In this document: piece by piece, positions 1 through 11,671 of the stretch
Numbering within the stretch: the stretch's first letter is position 1
Layout: the number at the start of each line of letters is the position of its first letter
Program-made: the position numbers and the translations under genes
Notes under the pieces: model-generated
Databases searched by the model: none
Told to the model about the DNA's origin: nothing
What the model saw: only the letters and a program-made list of their open reading frames with translations
Assembly: GCA_021399445.1 (NCBI GenBank)
Contig: JAJTUQ010000001.1
Span: 1,860,001-1,924,000 of the forward strand
From: Xylogone sp. PMI_703
Lineage: Eukaryota; Ascomycota; Leotiomycetes
DNA length: 64,000 nucleotides
Direction of reading: 5' to 3'

Positions 1-2249
1 CTTCCTGGTCTCTTGCATTTGCCGCATGTTCGCATCGATCTTGCTCGTTAAGAGACTTTTCGGCGCAACAAAGTGACCGCTTGGTACCATCCGGAGAAAG
101 TCTTCAGATTGCTCGCGAACTCTCCCCTCGCCATCCTCAACCCATTGAAGCCTCTCTGGGATATCTGGGATGGCTGATAAGGGATCATAGTAATCAGGAA
201 GCACTCGTTCTTCTTCTCCTTCCATGCCTTCAGCTAAGGTCTCCTTGCCTTGGGCCGCCTCTTTTCCCGGCTTCCCGCTTGCTGTAGATTGAGAACTTTC
301 GCCTTGAGCCTGACTTTGCTGACGAAGCCATCTTCTCATTCCAGCTTTAGTTCTTAGTAAGGCAGGTTCGTCAGGGTTGAGCCGGTCACCTCTGAAAAGC
401 TTGTGTCGCTCTTTAGCAACAAGCGCTCGATCTTTCTTTGTCACGTGCTTCCAGATCTTGTATTCTTCGTCTTCTCGAAGATCCTCCGCAGCTACGCCGA
501 GAGCCTGGCCTAGTGAGATACCATTCATCTGTGGCATATCGACATCCATCCCATCAGCTTGGCTGCCTGTCACATTCGCACCCCCAGGAGTGATAGAACC
601 AGGCGCTCCGATTGGTGGGGTGGCGAAGCCATTTTGACTGCCATCCATACCAGCTTCCGAACCGTCACCATGAACACTCCCGAGCAAGCCATTTAGAGCG
701 ATTGCCGGCTTTTGATCTACTCCCGGGGTCCCCTCTTCATGGCCAGGGGCTTTTCTTCCCTTTGATGCACCCTTTGCGGCAGTATTCCTGCCCCTCGAAG
801 TCATGATTGGTTCATCATCGCTGTCATCACCAGCATCATCTTCACCTCCATTTTGCTTTCGCCTCTCCTCCGCCTCAACTTCTGCGCGAGGCCTAATAAC
901 AAGATCGGGAATTAGAGGCACCAGCTTCTCCGCTTCCTTCCTCATTGCATTTGCATTCCGACGGAGCGGATGTGACAGGTCCGCATTATATTTGAGACAG
1001 TTACTCCATATTAAATCCAAATCCGCGACGAACTCAGCTTTCGACTTATAGACCAGCGTCTTTAGCTTTTTGGTCATGGTGCCGAGATCCATGGGGTGCT
1101 TGATAACTGCATCGCTGTTAGCCAATGAAATATCATCCATACACCGATATACATACTAATATAGTAGTCAGGCGCTTCTCGCTTGTTGACTCTTGTCAAA
1201 AATGGCGCTGAATATTCGGTCATAGCTTTAAGCTCGCTCAAAACTTTCTCGCACGCTTCATAAAGTTCTTCCTGGTGAACATTCTCTTCGCTGGCCCACT
1301 TACTCCTATTCTTGCGGACTTCATTCATAAGCGATCTCAGTTCTGCATCTGAGGCCCGAACTTGATCACGCTTGAGATCAATACGGGCAATAAGATGTTT
1401 AAGAGTCAGACTAGATGCGCCCAAGTTGGCACTACTTAATGAGCCATGCTGTTCGCCATTTGCGTTGGAATTTCCATGATTATTACCACCACCCATCTCA
1501 GCGTCTATCTGTTTTTCCGATTCTTCTAGCTTCTGTTGCTCTAACATAGCAACTCGGTCGTTTTCAAGGGTGTAGAATAAGGTATGAAAGCTACGCTTCG
1601 CCGCTTCTTCGGTGGCCTTCTTGGCCTCCTCCAACTGTTTGCGCGCATCTTCAGAGGTTTTTGGTTTTTCTTGCGATCCATCTTCTTTGGCCGAGTCGGG
1701 GGGTTTAACGGGGGAGAGTACCGATTGTACCGGCGAGCTTCCGGATTTTGAAGGGGATAATAAGGGATTTGCGCCCTTGTTTTTCAGCGGAGAGGCTTGT
1801 GTGTCATCCTCCTCCTCTTCGTCGTCATCGTCATAATTATCTTCGTCAATCGTACGCGCTGCCTTCTTAGGGGGTGGCTCCTTTGATACATCCGCAGCCC
1901 TGGGCCCATCAGGCAATTGACTAGGTTGTTCCGGTTTATCTTCCTGCGGCGCTTGTTCAGATGAGCTTTCTCCACCAAACAGTGCAGCTATCTTCGCTTC
2001 ACTGCGCTGATATAACTCTTTGAACCTTGCGCGTTGGCGCTCCTCCTCGATATTGTATCCATCATATTGTACGGCGGCCGATTCGCCCATTGTGGCATCT
2101 TCGAACAATATGCTGGACGTATGCGACAGTGTAGGTGTATCGTCTCGATGATAGAATGCTTTATTATTTGAGTTCAGGTGCGACGAGGATGACAACCATG
2201 ATTGTTGGCCGTTCGCGATGGACACTACAACTCCAGAGCGAGATGTCAT
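1..2249 (-). CDS. spt7: SAGA complex subunit Spt7 (bromodomain), partial
   Basis: Scaffold subunit of the SAGA histone acetyltransferase complex, nuclear. Two exons are visible: 2249-1157 and 1106-1, with a 50 nt intron (GTATGT...GCTAAC...GCAG). The first ATG of the frame is at 2249; the frame is open upstream only to a TTG. The first part is low complexity with an acidic D/E run and proline/serine stretches. The bromodomain begins near residue 300 and crosses the intron: [17 protein letters not shown], then KHPMDLGTM, then the acetyl-lysine-binding Asn in the KYNAD segment. After it come disordered stretches and a conserved block near the window edge ([18 protein letters not shown]). The 733 codons visible are about two thirds of a usual filamentous-fungal Spt7; the C-terminus, including the histone-fold region, lies outside the window. 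Identification rests on bromodomain context and overall order, so I am fairly sure. Confidence 0.88.
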
Positions 2250-2934
2250 CTCCCCCTCAAGCGATCCCACCACTGTAAAAAGACCTGCCAGTCGCGACAA
2301 AGCTCGCAGGTCTTAAACACGTCGACGCGTCCTCAAAATCGTATTAAGTTGAAGCCCCTCATTGACATGGATGGCGGCAGCAATTTGAGCCCGATATTGA
2401 TAGCGGTGGTGGAATATTCGATGCGTGAATATACCTCGATTGCAGGCGCGATCGGATGCAAATGGACCTGTGTCGTTGAACGACTTAGCTCTGGAGAACT
2501 AGCGGGTGCCCGTCACAGCGAAGAGGTACGTCCAGGGATCCTTAATAATTAAGCATCAGCATCCGCACATAAAATATTTCAGCACAAAAAGTCTAAGAGC
2601 ATACATTATCTATAATATTAATGATTCAGGTGTATTTAATATCCAGTTATTACCCCAGGATTGATGCGGTTCTCTTTGTCCAAATCAGTCATTGGAAGTA
2701 CATTCCAAACGGGCTGTAAGGTTTCGCTCCCTCGTTAGGCCAAAACTTTCCGGTGAGCGAACTTGCCACGTGATTGAGCCTCGTAACCCCAGCTCCACTT
2801 GAGGCTGTAGGGTGCGAGGCAGGCCGCACTTTAGTACCGTGGAAGCTCTGGATCCTGCGGAGAACAGAACGTAATTGCTTCATCTGCCATAGAACAATGA
2901 ATTGGTAACTCCCGCTTCGGAAACAGACACAATC
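2250..2934. other. Divergent intergenic region, SPT7 / VanZ-like gene
   Basis: About 685 bases between two divergently transcribed genes, so it should hold both promoters. Short open frames here resemble no family and overlap each other. A short upstream ORF (ATG AAT TGG TAA at about 2897) precedes the VanZ-like start. Nothing else is recognisable. Confidence 0.5.
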
Positions 2935-3637
2935 ATGCGTATTAGAGTATCCTTTGCTGGTAGGCTAATGTACCGGAATTTCCATTTTAAAACTGAACAG
3001 CTTTTTGCTGACTTTCCATGCCACCTTTGTAGTTGCCTTCTGCGTCTTGCTGTTCATAGCAGGATATGCCGGGCTCAGCTCTCTCCAGGTTGATGCATTA
3101 ATCAATGACAAAGTTTTACATACCCTCACCTTCTTCATACTCACAACCTGCTTCTATTGGATCCTCGATACCTCAAGACGACGCACTCTGCATTTCACAC
3201 TGTTTGTCTGCACTGGTATACTTGGAATTGGCTCCGAGTTCTTGCAAGGGATCCTCCCCAATGGCCGCACCTTTGACTTCTACGATATTGTCGCAAATAT
3301 CGTGGGCTCACTTGGTGGTTTGGGATTATGTAGTTGGTATCATATGAGGATGTTGGAGAGGAAGCGTCTCGCAAAGAGCTATCAGGTTGTACCTGGTGAG
3401 GATGCTGACTTGGAGCTCGGGGAAGGTATCGGGCCACAGGAATCAGGAACCACATCACGTGAAGCTCCGGGACATACCTTGGAAGAAGAAGTGGATAATT
3501 GGGATGAGAATGAGGAGGATGATGCCTGGGATGAAGATGAAGATCATGGAGAAAGTGGTGAGGGAGAAGGCCAGAAAACGCCTAGCGCTAGTAGTGGTGG
3601 GGATGGTGAGGCCCAGACCAAGAAGAGAACCGATTGA
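2935..3637 (+). CDS. VanZ-like family integral membrane protein with acidic tail
   Basis: Small membrane protein of the fungal VanZ-like family, role unknown. Two exons: 2935-2959 and 3033-3637, giving 209 residues. The first exon holds only MRIRVSFA plus one base. A nearer acceptor at 2999-3000 gives a stop, so the acceptor at 3031-3032 is preferred because it restores the usual start MRIR..F..VAFCVLLF. About four hydrophobic segments cover residues 9 to 110, with conserved blocks AGLSSLQVD, INDKVLH, YWILDTSRRRT and GSEFLQG.LPNGRTFD.YDI typical of the fungal family. The last 90 residues are hydrophilic and strongly acidic, with two Trp-acidic stretches (DNWDENEEDDAWDED), then a Ser/Gly/Lys end. 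The tail is probably cytosolic. Family assignment is good; function is not known. Confidence 0.8.
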
Positions 3638-4631
3638 TTAATTGATGTGATTGATGCGTAACGTTTAAGTATTCTGTATGACGGTTTTGGGTTGGCGCTT
3701 TTGTGAATGGCTGGATCTTCTCTTTTTACTTGTTTATACGACACAGGTAGGATGCCAAAGCACCTCTCGCTCATCACGGTCATTTAAAGAGACAAAATCT
3801 GCAGTCCAGTACGCTGCACACACTTCCGCAAGAAATGCTTGTATGCTTATCTGGTAATGCAGTGGTAGACGGTTTGTTTGACCAGGTTTATTGGTCGGAA
3901 TAATAGGATCTACAATATAGCACGTTAACTTGAGGTATATCTTAATCCTTGATCCGTTCTGTGCTCGGCGTGATTTAATTATGATCTCACTACGAGATAT
4001 ATACAAACTACTGTTTCAGAAACCTGTATTCTCACGGTTAATCACTTAGTTCTGGCTTCAGGGTATCATGACTCGTGGGCGAAAGATCTAAGATTTTGAA
4101 ACTGGAAGTCAGAAATAACTCTCGCTTCGGAATATTAACAGTGACCGTCACACCAACTTAATTATACTACACATGCGTCAATTAGTCCTATTTCCAGTGC
4201 ACTTTGCTAGCATGTGATGATGATCATCGAGTGTTTCAAAGGGTAGCTAGATTTGAGGGGGATATAGTCAATTTTCGAAGAGACCCTCATGGTTTGTTTC
4301 ATGACAGTCTAGGAATAACTATTACTACTAGACTATTTTCTTACCCTCGAGCCAAAACATAAAACCATCACATACTGCGGAATAAAATGCACTGTGTCGG
4401 ATGCGTTATCCATAAACTCTAAAGTGCATTAGTCTAGAAATGTCCTAGAGAGCTAATATCAACGGACAGGAAGACTGTAGACAATTTTCAACGAGGATAA
4501 TATAGACCAGAGATTCGTCGATCTGTACCCCAATACTTCATAGACTTATAATATATACCGTAACCGCGCTTACAACCATATCTAGAACCTAACTTGAAAG
4601 AAAAAATGGAAAAGAGCCCAGAAATGATAAT
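3638..4631. other. Convergent 3' intergenic region, AT-rich
   Basis: About 1 kb between the ends of two converging genes. AT-rich, with no open frame resembling a protein and no repeat that I can see. It should hold both 3' UTRs and terminators; an AATAAA-like hexamer lies near 4381. Confidence 0.5.
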
Positions 4632-6646
4632 CTACCAGCCGAAAGTCTCATCGTGCCACCAAACGTCTCTACCTTTCTTTACCCAATCTCCCACATGTTT
4701 CCTCAGCTCATTTGCCATATCCTTTGGACCACAGACCAAAACGGCTACTCTCTCCTCCTTTCCATGTGAGAATGTATCGTCTACTATCTTCTGCAGATGA
4801 GGACGGTGATGGCCGCCCCTGACCTTGATTGATTCCTCTACTCTATTCAGTTCCTCTAACTCAACAGTACCATCTTGTGAAACGCGCTCATTTGCCCCGT
4901 CTACATCATCAAATTTACCTCTTGTGACAAAGAGTTTTATGTCTTCATCCACATTTACAAGGCTTCTCTCCTCTGAATCAATAGCCCAGCTAGCCTCTGC
5001 TGCTGATCGCATCGACCAAATGAATGTAACTTTATCTGAGCTCGCAGCATCATCTAATTGCTCCTTTAGACTCCGATAGATGGGTAGGATGAATGTTGCG
5101 CCAACGCCTCCAGCAACGAGCAGTATTCTATCATAAGTCTCGGCTAGATTGGGGAAGTGTCTGGATGTTCCGTATGGACCTTCGATATTTAGCGGTGGTT
5201 TTGCCTTTGTAAGGTTTGCTAGCTCGCCCAAGGCGATTGTTGTCGGCCCGTTACAAGCACGGACAACGAGTGTCATATCCGTGGTAGAAACATCGGCAAT
5301 GCTGAAAGGGTTGAAGAGAAGTTCATGGATCATAGACGTCGATACGGTTCGGGGAACACTTTGGGGTGGAATAGATAGATATACATGCTGCCCAGGTGCA
5401 GTTCTGAACTTAGCAATTTTGGAGGGTGGTACTGGAACAATGATTTTCACCAACTTCGCGCCTGGTACGTGGGATAATATGGCGAACTCAGTAATGGTGT
5501 CCAGTTTTCTGGCTGCAATATCGATGATGAATAGGAACAATGACTCAATCATGTATATACGTAAGTGGTGAGTGTGGAAGAAGAGTAGTGGTAAGAGAGC
5601 AACCCCAATAACTAGGTGAAGGACGAAGAATACCCGGTAACTCCATCGACGGATAGTTGCTAGACTCGTAGTTCCCAAGACTAACATTGAGGTGAAAGCA
5701 AGTACTCCTATGAAGGGCACCTTATGTGTTAGGCGATCTAGGAGGATACCCTTCTGCACGAAATAATTGGTGTAGAATGTTGCATGCAGAAATAGGAGTC
5801 CGATGATTATCTTGCCCGTTACCCGATGCCACTTGTTGATTTCAACGTCTGAGGTTTGGAATAAGAAGAGCAAAGGGGAAATTCGAGATTTCATGGAGAG
5901 CATATAGTGAATTGGGAACTGCGATGCTGCTACAGTGCCAAATCTTTTCGTGATATGGAAGTAATCTGGGGTTTAGGCATTAGCTTCGAGGTGATTCTTG
6001 GTAGAGAAATGGCAATTGGTCAATTAAAGACAGCAAGGCCGTCTCTTGTAGGTTAAGATGAACTGAGTAAATAGGATCAAGTAGCATCAAGCCGCCTGCG
6101 TAGTGAAAGCAAAGAAAGTAGCAAAAACTAGGACAGTAGTAGAGGAGAAACTGAGGCATCGAAGTACTCCCAATCTTGAAACAGGTAAGGTTGAATAGCT
6201 AATTCTGACCCGACCTGATAAAAATAGAATGAAAATAGCTGAAAAGGATAATAAACAACACTGTACGTACCATCGCCAGTCTGGTTGATACACAGGAACA
6301 AGAGCCAAGCCGCCCAAGCTATGCCACCCATCCACTGCTCTCGAAGTCCCCAGCCAGGTGCAACCTCTCCCTCTAGCCACCACTTCCACTTCCTCCATTT
6401 TCGAGCCAAGGACCCCAAAGCCGATCCATTGAATTTCTTTGCAACTGGAGATCCAGGAACGGCGGCGTATCCGAGGGCAGCCTTTTGTCTCGCCGCATAC
6501 ACCCACTCGGCGAGCCGGTACAACTGGTAGACCACTACCGGGATCAAGCAAGAGAGCTGAGCGTACTGGCCATAGCGATCAAGAGTCAGCCGGCGGGCAT
6601 GGACTTCTGCCTTTGATAGTTCTGGAAAACGATACGGCCAGCCCAT
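4632..6646 (-). CDS. Ferric reductase-like transmembrane oxidoreductase (FRE/NOX type)
   Basis: Flavocytochrome b-type plasma-membrane or organelle reductase that passes electrons from NADPH through FAD to haem and an external acceptor, most often ferric iron. Two exons, 6646-6271 and 5965-4632, give 569 residues. The intron is 305 nt, the longest inferred in this window; joining it restores TGDDYFHITKRFG, as in relatives. N-terminal transmembrane segments are followed by the ferric-reductase domain with likely haem histidines in WHRVTGK..LLFLHATFY and VLHLV...FFHTHH. Then comes an FAD-binding region with NPFSIADV, an NADPH-binding glycine motif LLVAGGVGATFILPIY, the VLVCGPKDM motif and the end DETFGW. 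The protein lacks EF hands, so a ferric/cupric reductase is more likely than a NOX. Substrate metal cannot be read from sequence. Confidence 0.85.
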
Positions 6647-7490
6647 GGTCTCTACGCTGCAACAGAAGTATTTAACTCCAAAGAGGCTTGGGAGGTACTA
6701 ATCAAGACCGCGTGCGAACTTTTGGGCGGGCTGACAGCGTTTTAATGGGAGCTGCGCGCGGTCCTCGCGGGGTACAGGTACCTGGCTAGCGATTACAACG
6801 ACCTGCCTGTTTTCCGAGCACAGAAGCGATTGCAGCGTCGAGATATCCGAGTGCTGACGCCGTCCGATCGGACCTCAGAAGCTCAGTTCCGAGTGAGTGT
6901 ACTTGTAACACTTTAAATCAGATAAGATGAGATCTGTTCTCTCCGGCCTTGTGTGAGAAGGGATCCCACTGCTGGTTGGATGCCACAATTGTAAGCATTG
7001 CAGTGACTGGACGCTAGCACAGCGATCCGCCCTCTATCTAACCTTTACTGTATTTACCGCGGATGGATGCTGCTTTAGGGCATGGGACATGTAATCTGAT
7101 GTACGTACTTGAAGAGCCTCTTGTCCCGCCTGATTATTCTTTTTAGGATCCCGTAGTAAACCATCTTGCCCTGAGCAATTCTTGAAGACTACAATATTTG
7201 CGTAATGGTGTTCTGGCAAGCTACTGTATCACTGCTTTCTAGTACTAGGTCTCGTTGATCGCTGGAGTGGGGATTCTAGATGCCAGATGGCCGCCGCTAG
7301 AGACCCGATAGCCAAAGGTAAGCAAGCGCCCGATCTGATCCTACTGGCTGGAACCGATCCTCTAGACATCTAAGCCGTCATAAGCAGATTTAGAAAACTT
7401 TTGGCTGCAGTCGTCCCACGCCCCTCATTCCTCCTACTCCTCCAAATCTCAAATCATTGGGATTATTTGGTGGAACCCTGTGCTCTCTTA
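6647..7490. other. Divergent promoter region, reductase / LETM1 gene
   Basis: About 850 bases between two divergent starts. Open frames here are short and unlike any family. CT-rich runs just before 7490 on the + strand are typical of fungal core promoters. Nothing else recognisable. Confidence 0.45.
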
Positions 7491-7499
7491 ATGCAATGA
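7491..7499 (+). promoter_or_regulatory. Two-codon uORF overlapping the LETM1 gene start
   Basis: The sequence ATGCAATGA contains a minimal upstream ORF (Met-Gln-stop). Its TGA overlaps the ATG of the main frame at 7496 as ATGA. This arrangement could let ribosomes reinitiate or could lower main-frame translation, if the transcript starts upstream. Confidence 0.4.
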
Positions 7500-8581
7500 C
7501 ATCTCTTTCTGTGCGCTCCATGCGCAAACCAGCTTTCTCTACATCTTCTCGAGATCTTATCTTCGCATCTCAATTTCTCTTGGCTTCAACATCAACCCCC
7601 TCTCTTCACCCATTGCTTCCACAACGTCGTCATGCTTCGACTGCGCCATCGAAAGCCCTCAAACACGCCTCTCCCTCCGCACTCGAGACCCGAAATAAGA
7701 TCAATGGGCCTCTAACGACCCTTCCAGCACCCCTCACTCTGCCAACCCGCTCTCCCAACCAATCAACATTCCCCTACCTGCTTTCCCTGGGCAAAGCGTA
7801 CCTCAACTTCTACAAGACCGGCGTCAAGAGTATCTACGTCAACTTCAAAGCCGCTCGTCCAATTCAACAGACCATTGACACCAAATACCGTGGTGACATC
7901 CGAGCAGCGGTCAATGATGGCTATCTCACCCGCTCGGATTTCCAGCTCCTGGCCAGGAACTCCCACGATGTGAAGCGAGTTCCTATTTTTGCCCTGGTGT
8001 TCCTCATCTGTGGCGAGATGACACCCTTAGTAGTCATTGCCTTGTCCGGTGTGGTGCCTTGGACGTGCAGGATCCCAAAGCAGATTGATAGCGATAGGAG
8101 GAAGATCGAGGAGCGGAGGAGGAGCAGTTTTCGGGAGTTAACCATGGAACCTCCTGTGGAAGCAGGTGTGGAGAAGTTGGCTCGGCCGCAATTAAGGCAT
8201 ATTTCTTCTAGCCTGGGGTTGAGTGCACGGATGTGGGATTGGGTTGGCGGGTTACCGAGCTCGTTGCTGAGAATCAAGCTGCGGCATCGGCTGGAATACT
8301 TGAAGATGGATGATCTACTCATTGCTAGTAATGGAGGAGTTGCGGCTATGGACATCGAGGAGGTCAAGCTGGCATGCGTGGACAGAGGCATTGACGTTTT
8401 GGGGAGACCGGAAGCACAGCTGAGAATGGATCTGAGCAGTTGGCTGAGGTCAAGAGAGAAGGCACCTATGGAACGTTTACTTCTCACGCGGTAAGCAGAT
8501 GTGTGCAATTTGCCTTGAATTTTCTAGCCTAACATTCTGAATAGGCCTTCAGTATGGCCAGGGAGAACAAGAAGCTCCTAG
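7496..8581 (+). CDS. LETM1-domain mitochondrial inner-membrane protein
   Basis: Member of the LETM1 family (yeast Mdm38/Ylh47 group), which acts at the mitochondrial inner membrane in K+/H+ exchange and ribosome binding. Exons 7496-8490 and 8545-8581 give 343 residues. The frame also opens upstream to a TTG at 7457, but the first ATG is at 7496. The N-terminus is basic and Ser/Arg-rich (RRHAS near residue 45), a good matrix-targeting signal. One hydrophobic segment (RVPIFALVFLICGEMTPLVVIAL) precedes the LETM1 ribosome-binding domain, with RPQLRHISSSLGL and LIKY-like repeats of short helices to the end. It is shorter than Mdm38 and lacks the long coiled-coil C-terminus. The final intron is inferred from GTAAGC, a GCCTAAC branch site and TAG; unspliced mRNA stops one codon into the intron. 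Confidence 0.78.
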
Positions 8582-8913
8582 CAGAACATGCTCGCGATCT
8601 GTTATTATCGCTCCTCTCTATGTACAACTACTTGTAACTAGGTATCATTTTGGGGATTATATGCATATTGGCGTTCCGGATCTGAAAAAGAAAAATATGT
8701 ACAATGTAACACTAGGAGATAGGAACTATACTCCTTTCTTTTCTTTAAGATGAAAAGCGGAGTGTGCAAATGCTAAAGCTTTTAATTTCATTTCGTCAAT
8801 GAGCAATGCCCTTGGCTGCTCAGCAAAATCAACTCCAAACATGACAAGCTCCACCCTTTGAAATCGCCGTCATGAAAACTCTAACTTTCCTAACTTTCGT
8901 ATAACACTCACAC
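8582..8913. other. Convergent 3' intergenic region
   Basis: About 330 bases between converging genes; no coding signal. Presumed 3' UTRs. Confidence 0.5.
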
Positions 8914-11671
8914 TCATTGCCGGAACTTAGCCAGCTGCGCCATTATGTTTTGTACCTGCTGCGCAGATTGCTGGGGCTGGGGTTGTGCCTGCTGAGGAGC
9001 AGCAGCTCCACCGAGAAGCGAGGCAAGAGCTGGGTTACTTGCTAAACTGGCATAAGGATCTGGCTGAGATTGCTGTGGTGGATATACTTGGGGAGGTGGT
9101 TGTTGTGGCTTGAGTCCACCGAGGAGGTTCGCCAGATCGATTGAAGGAGTTGAACTTGGAGCAACGTTTGGTGCTTGAGGTGCTTGTTGAGGCGGTATTG
9201 TGTTAAGACTGCTGAGAAGCCTTTGTAGAGTATTGTTATCCAACTGTCCAACCAAGGCAGCGAGATTTGCAGCTGGGGCAGGGGCAGGGGCCGCAGGGGC
9301 AGCAGGAGGCGGAGGTTGGTATGGCTGGTTAGTCGCATATTGAGGTTGGCTGTATGATGCTGGGATCTGAGGCTGTGTCTGTTTCGCCCGAATAACTAAT
9401 TCGGCAGCAATCCTTGGGTCAAGATCTCGATACTCGTCAAAGCGAACATTATTTGCCCCGCCTTGTCGATCAAAAACCTGAAGTGGCACTTTGCTGCTAT
9501 TCTGGGATCGCATATCAAGCTGCGACACTGCGTGAACCCCTTCTAGGATCTGGCGGCGGATAACAGCCTCAAGAGGAAGGCGAGGACTGAGAAACATAGT
9601 CTCAGATTTGACGCCTCGTGTGCGAAACTCTCCTTCTACCCATGAAACGAACCCTCTGTCCAATTCTTGCATTAAAATTATTTGGACATCTGGTACATCA
9701 CGAGCATCCCTCCGAGGAATTTGAAGGTCGGCATCAGCATTGGCTTCACGTGCTCTAGGGCTTAAGCTCCTATCACGATATCTCCCATTCTCTCTCCGGC
9801 CATAAGGAGAGCGAGACCGGCTGCGTCTTCGATCACGTCCATCATAATAATCTCTTCCATGGGAAGCATAATCATCGCGTCCTCGGTAGCCTCTTGATGG
9901 CGAAGGAGAACGGCCAGGTCGGTAGTCATCGCGTGCGCGAACGGTCCTACCAAATTCGTCTCTGTCAGATGGTACACTACGTGCATTCTGGCGATCGGAT
10001 CCCCGGCCTCCCCCTTGGCCATGTCGTCCACGGTCTGCATTGCCCGCTCTACCATACTCTGGGGATCGTGATCTTCGTTGTGTAGCATTGTTTTGCGAAT
10101 TGCGATTGTTCTTTTGTGGTTTTGATATTTCTAGGTCTGCAATATCAATTAGCTTACAGAACATGATAGCGATAGAAAATTTTCACGTACGCATTTTTCG
10201 TCCCCTGACTTCCTGGCCCTGTTCTCGATCAAGGGCTGTATAGCATGCATTTGCATCATGGAATTGCACAAACCCGTAAGCTTGTTTGAGAGATATCTGG
10301 GCCAATCTTCCATACTTGTAAAATACATGGAAAAGATCTCGCTTCGTAACTTTCTCAGTAGGCAAATTTCCTGGTTATTCTTGTCAGCTAATAGAACAGG
10401 CAAGTATATTATAGAAGATACATACCAATAAATAGCCTTGAACCAACGGGAAACTTGTCCCATGCACCCTCGGTAACATAATGGCGCTCATCTGCTAAAA
10501 ATTCATCATATAGCTTCTGGACTGCTGGTCCCCATGGACGGTCAGCTTCATCACGTTCATCAGGGTGCTCAATAGATCTGGCTGGGTAGTCTTGGCTAGT
10601 CAATCTTTGGACTTGAGGATATGGCGTTGAAATGGTTTGGTTGGTTCCGGGTATTGTAAGAGGAGGCTGGAAGGAGGCTGATGGAGGAGGAGGCAGTCCA
10701 CTGGCTCCAGCAGTGAACGTACCGGGTGCACCAGGAGCAACTATAGGTGGGTTTACGCCAGGAGGCCCATAGGAGCCAGCTTGAGGTTGGGGAAAGTTTG
10801 ACGCTCCGGCAAAATAATTCTGGAGATCGTCCTGAGATGGATATGTTGTACGTGGCGGTTGCTGAGGCAAGGGCTGTGGGCGCGGAGGGAGACTGGCATG
10901 CGGCGGAGCAAGGAGGGTTGAGCCGGTTTGGGGAAGGCTAACATTTGCAGATGGTGATTTGGTGGCATTGGCAGAAGCGTTATTCCCGGCACTGGCTGTG
11001 ATGTTATCGAGCAATTGCTGAATATCAATTCCTCCAGTAAGGTCTTGCTCAGCCTTAACAGCGTCCGATGGTACTGTTTCGGTAGGGATACTGGTCGGTA
11101 GACCAGTAGATGTAGTACTGACGACGGCATCAGGCACCGTGGAATGGGCAGGAGGTGGGTTGGCAAGGGAAGTTGGAGTTTCAGGAACACTCTTCAGAAG
11201 GTCGATCTTGGGTTGCGTGGTCTCGTTGGTCGTCATTGAAGCAGATTCGGACAGCGTTGTTTGTTCAACAGTTGTTGGTTTTTCTTGATTATCTGAATGA
11301 TCCTCCTCGCTCGAGTCAAATGTCATTGCATAGTCATCATCGTCCTCTCCCTCAGCGTCTTCGTCTCGAAGACCCATTTTATTTGCCTGCATCTCATCCG
11401 GCTGCTCCTCCGCGTACGCATCAGAGAAGCTGGATTCGTCAGGGATTGAGTCATCCTGTTCAGACGGCGCACTGGGCTCAACGGAGTTGGTTGGTGCAGT
11501 TACATCTGGTTGGCCTGGATCGTTCTGATTCATATGGGTAGAAGTCATATTGAATATTGGGTCGATCTGGTTTTGGAGAACCGGTATCTTCTCAGGCTCT
11601 GGGGGATGGACTGGAGTGGGAGACACAGGTGTCAAGGGTTTGGAATGGAACTCAGGCGCGTCTGTTGTCAT
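8914..11671 (-). CDS. nab3: Nab3-like nuclear RNA-binding protein (RRM)
   Basis: Homologue of yeast Nab3, which with Nrd1 and Sen1 directs termination and surveillance of non-coding RNA in the nucleus. Three exons: 11671-10426, 10370-10191 and 10136-8914, 882 residues, introns of 55 and 54 nt with clean phases. The N-terminal 400 residues are acidic and Pro/Ser/Thr-rich, disordered. A single RRM spans about 410-490: RNP2 SRLFIGNLP is rebuilt across intron 1, RNP1 is AYGFVQF, and the last strand KMHLEISKPQ is rebuilt across intron 2. After it come an RS/RG-rich basic stretch, a structured block beginning VQIILMQELDRGFVSWVE and a Pro/Gln-rich tail with helical segments (TLQRLLSSL, NIMAQLAKF), as in the Nab3 C-terminal assembly region. 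Naming rests on RRM and layout; confidence good. Confidence 0.85.

Noticed and set aside
3638..4631. RIP-mutated transposon remnant
   Set aside because: AT-rich but short, with no repeat ends or degraded transposase reading that I can see; fits 3' UTR spacer.
4632..6646. NADPH oxidase (NoxA/NoxB)
   Set aside because: Sequence around the membrane helices and the N-terminus fits the ferric-reductase-like family rather than Nox; no EF hands as in NoxC.
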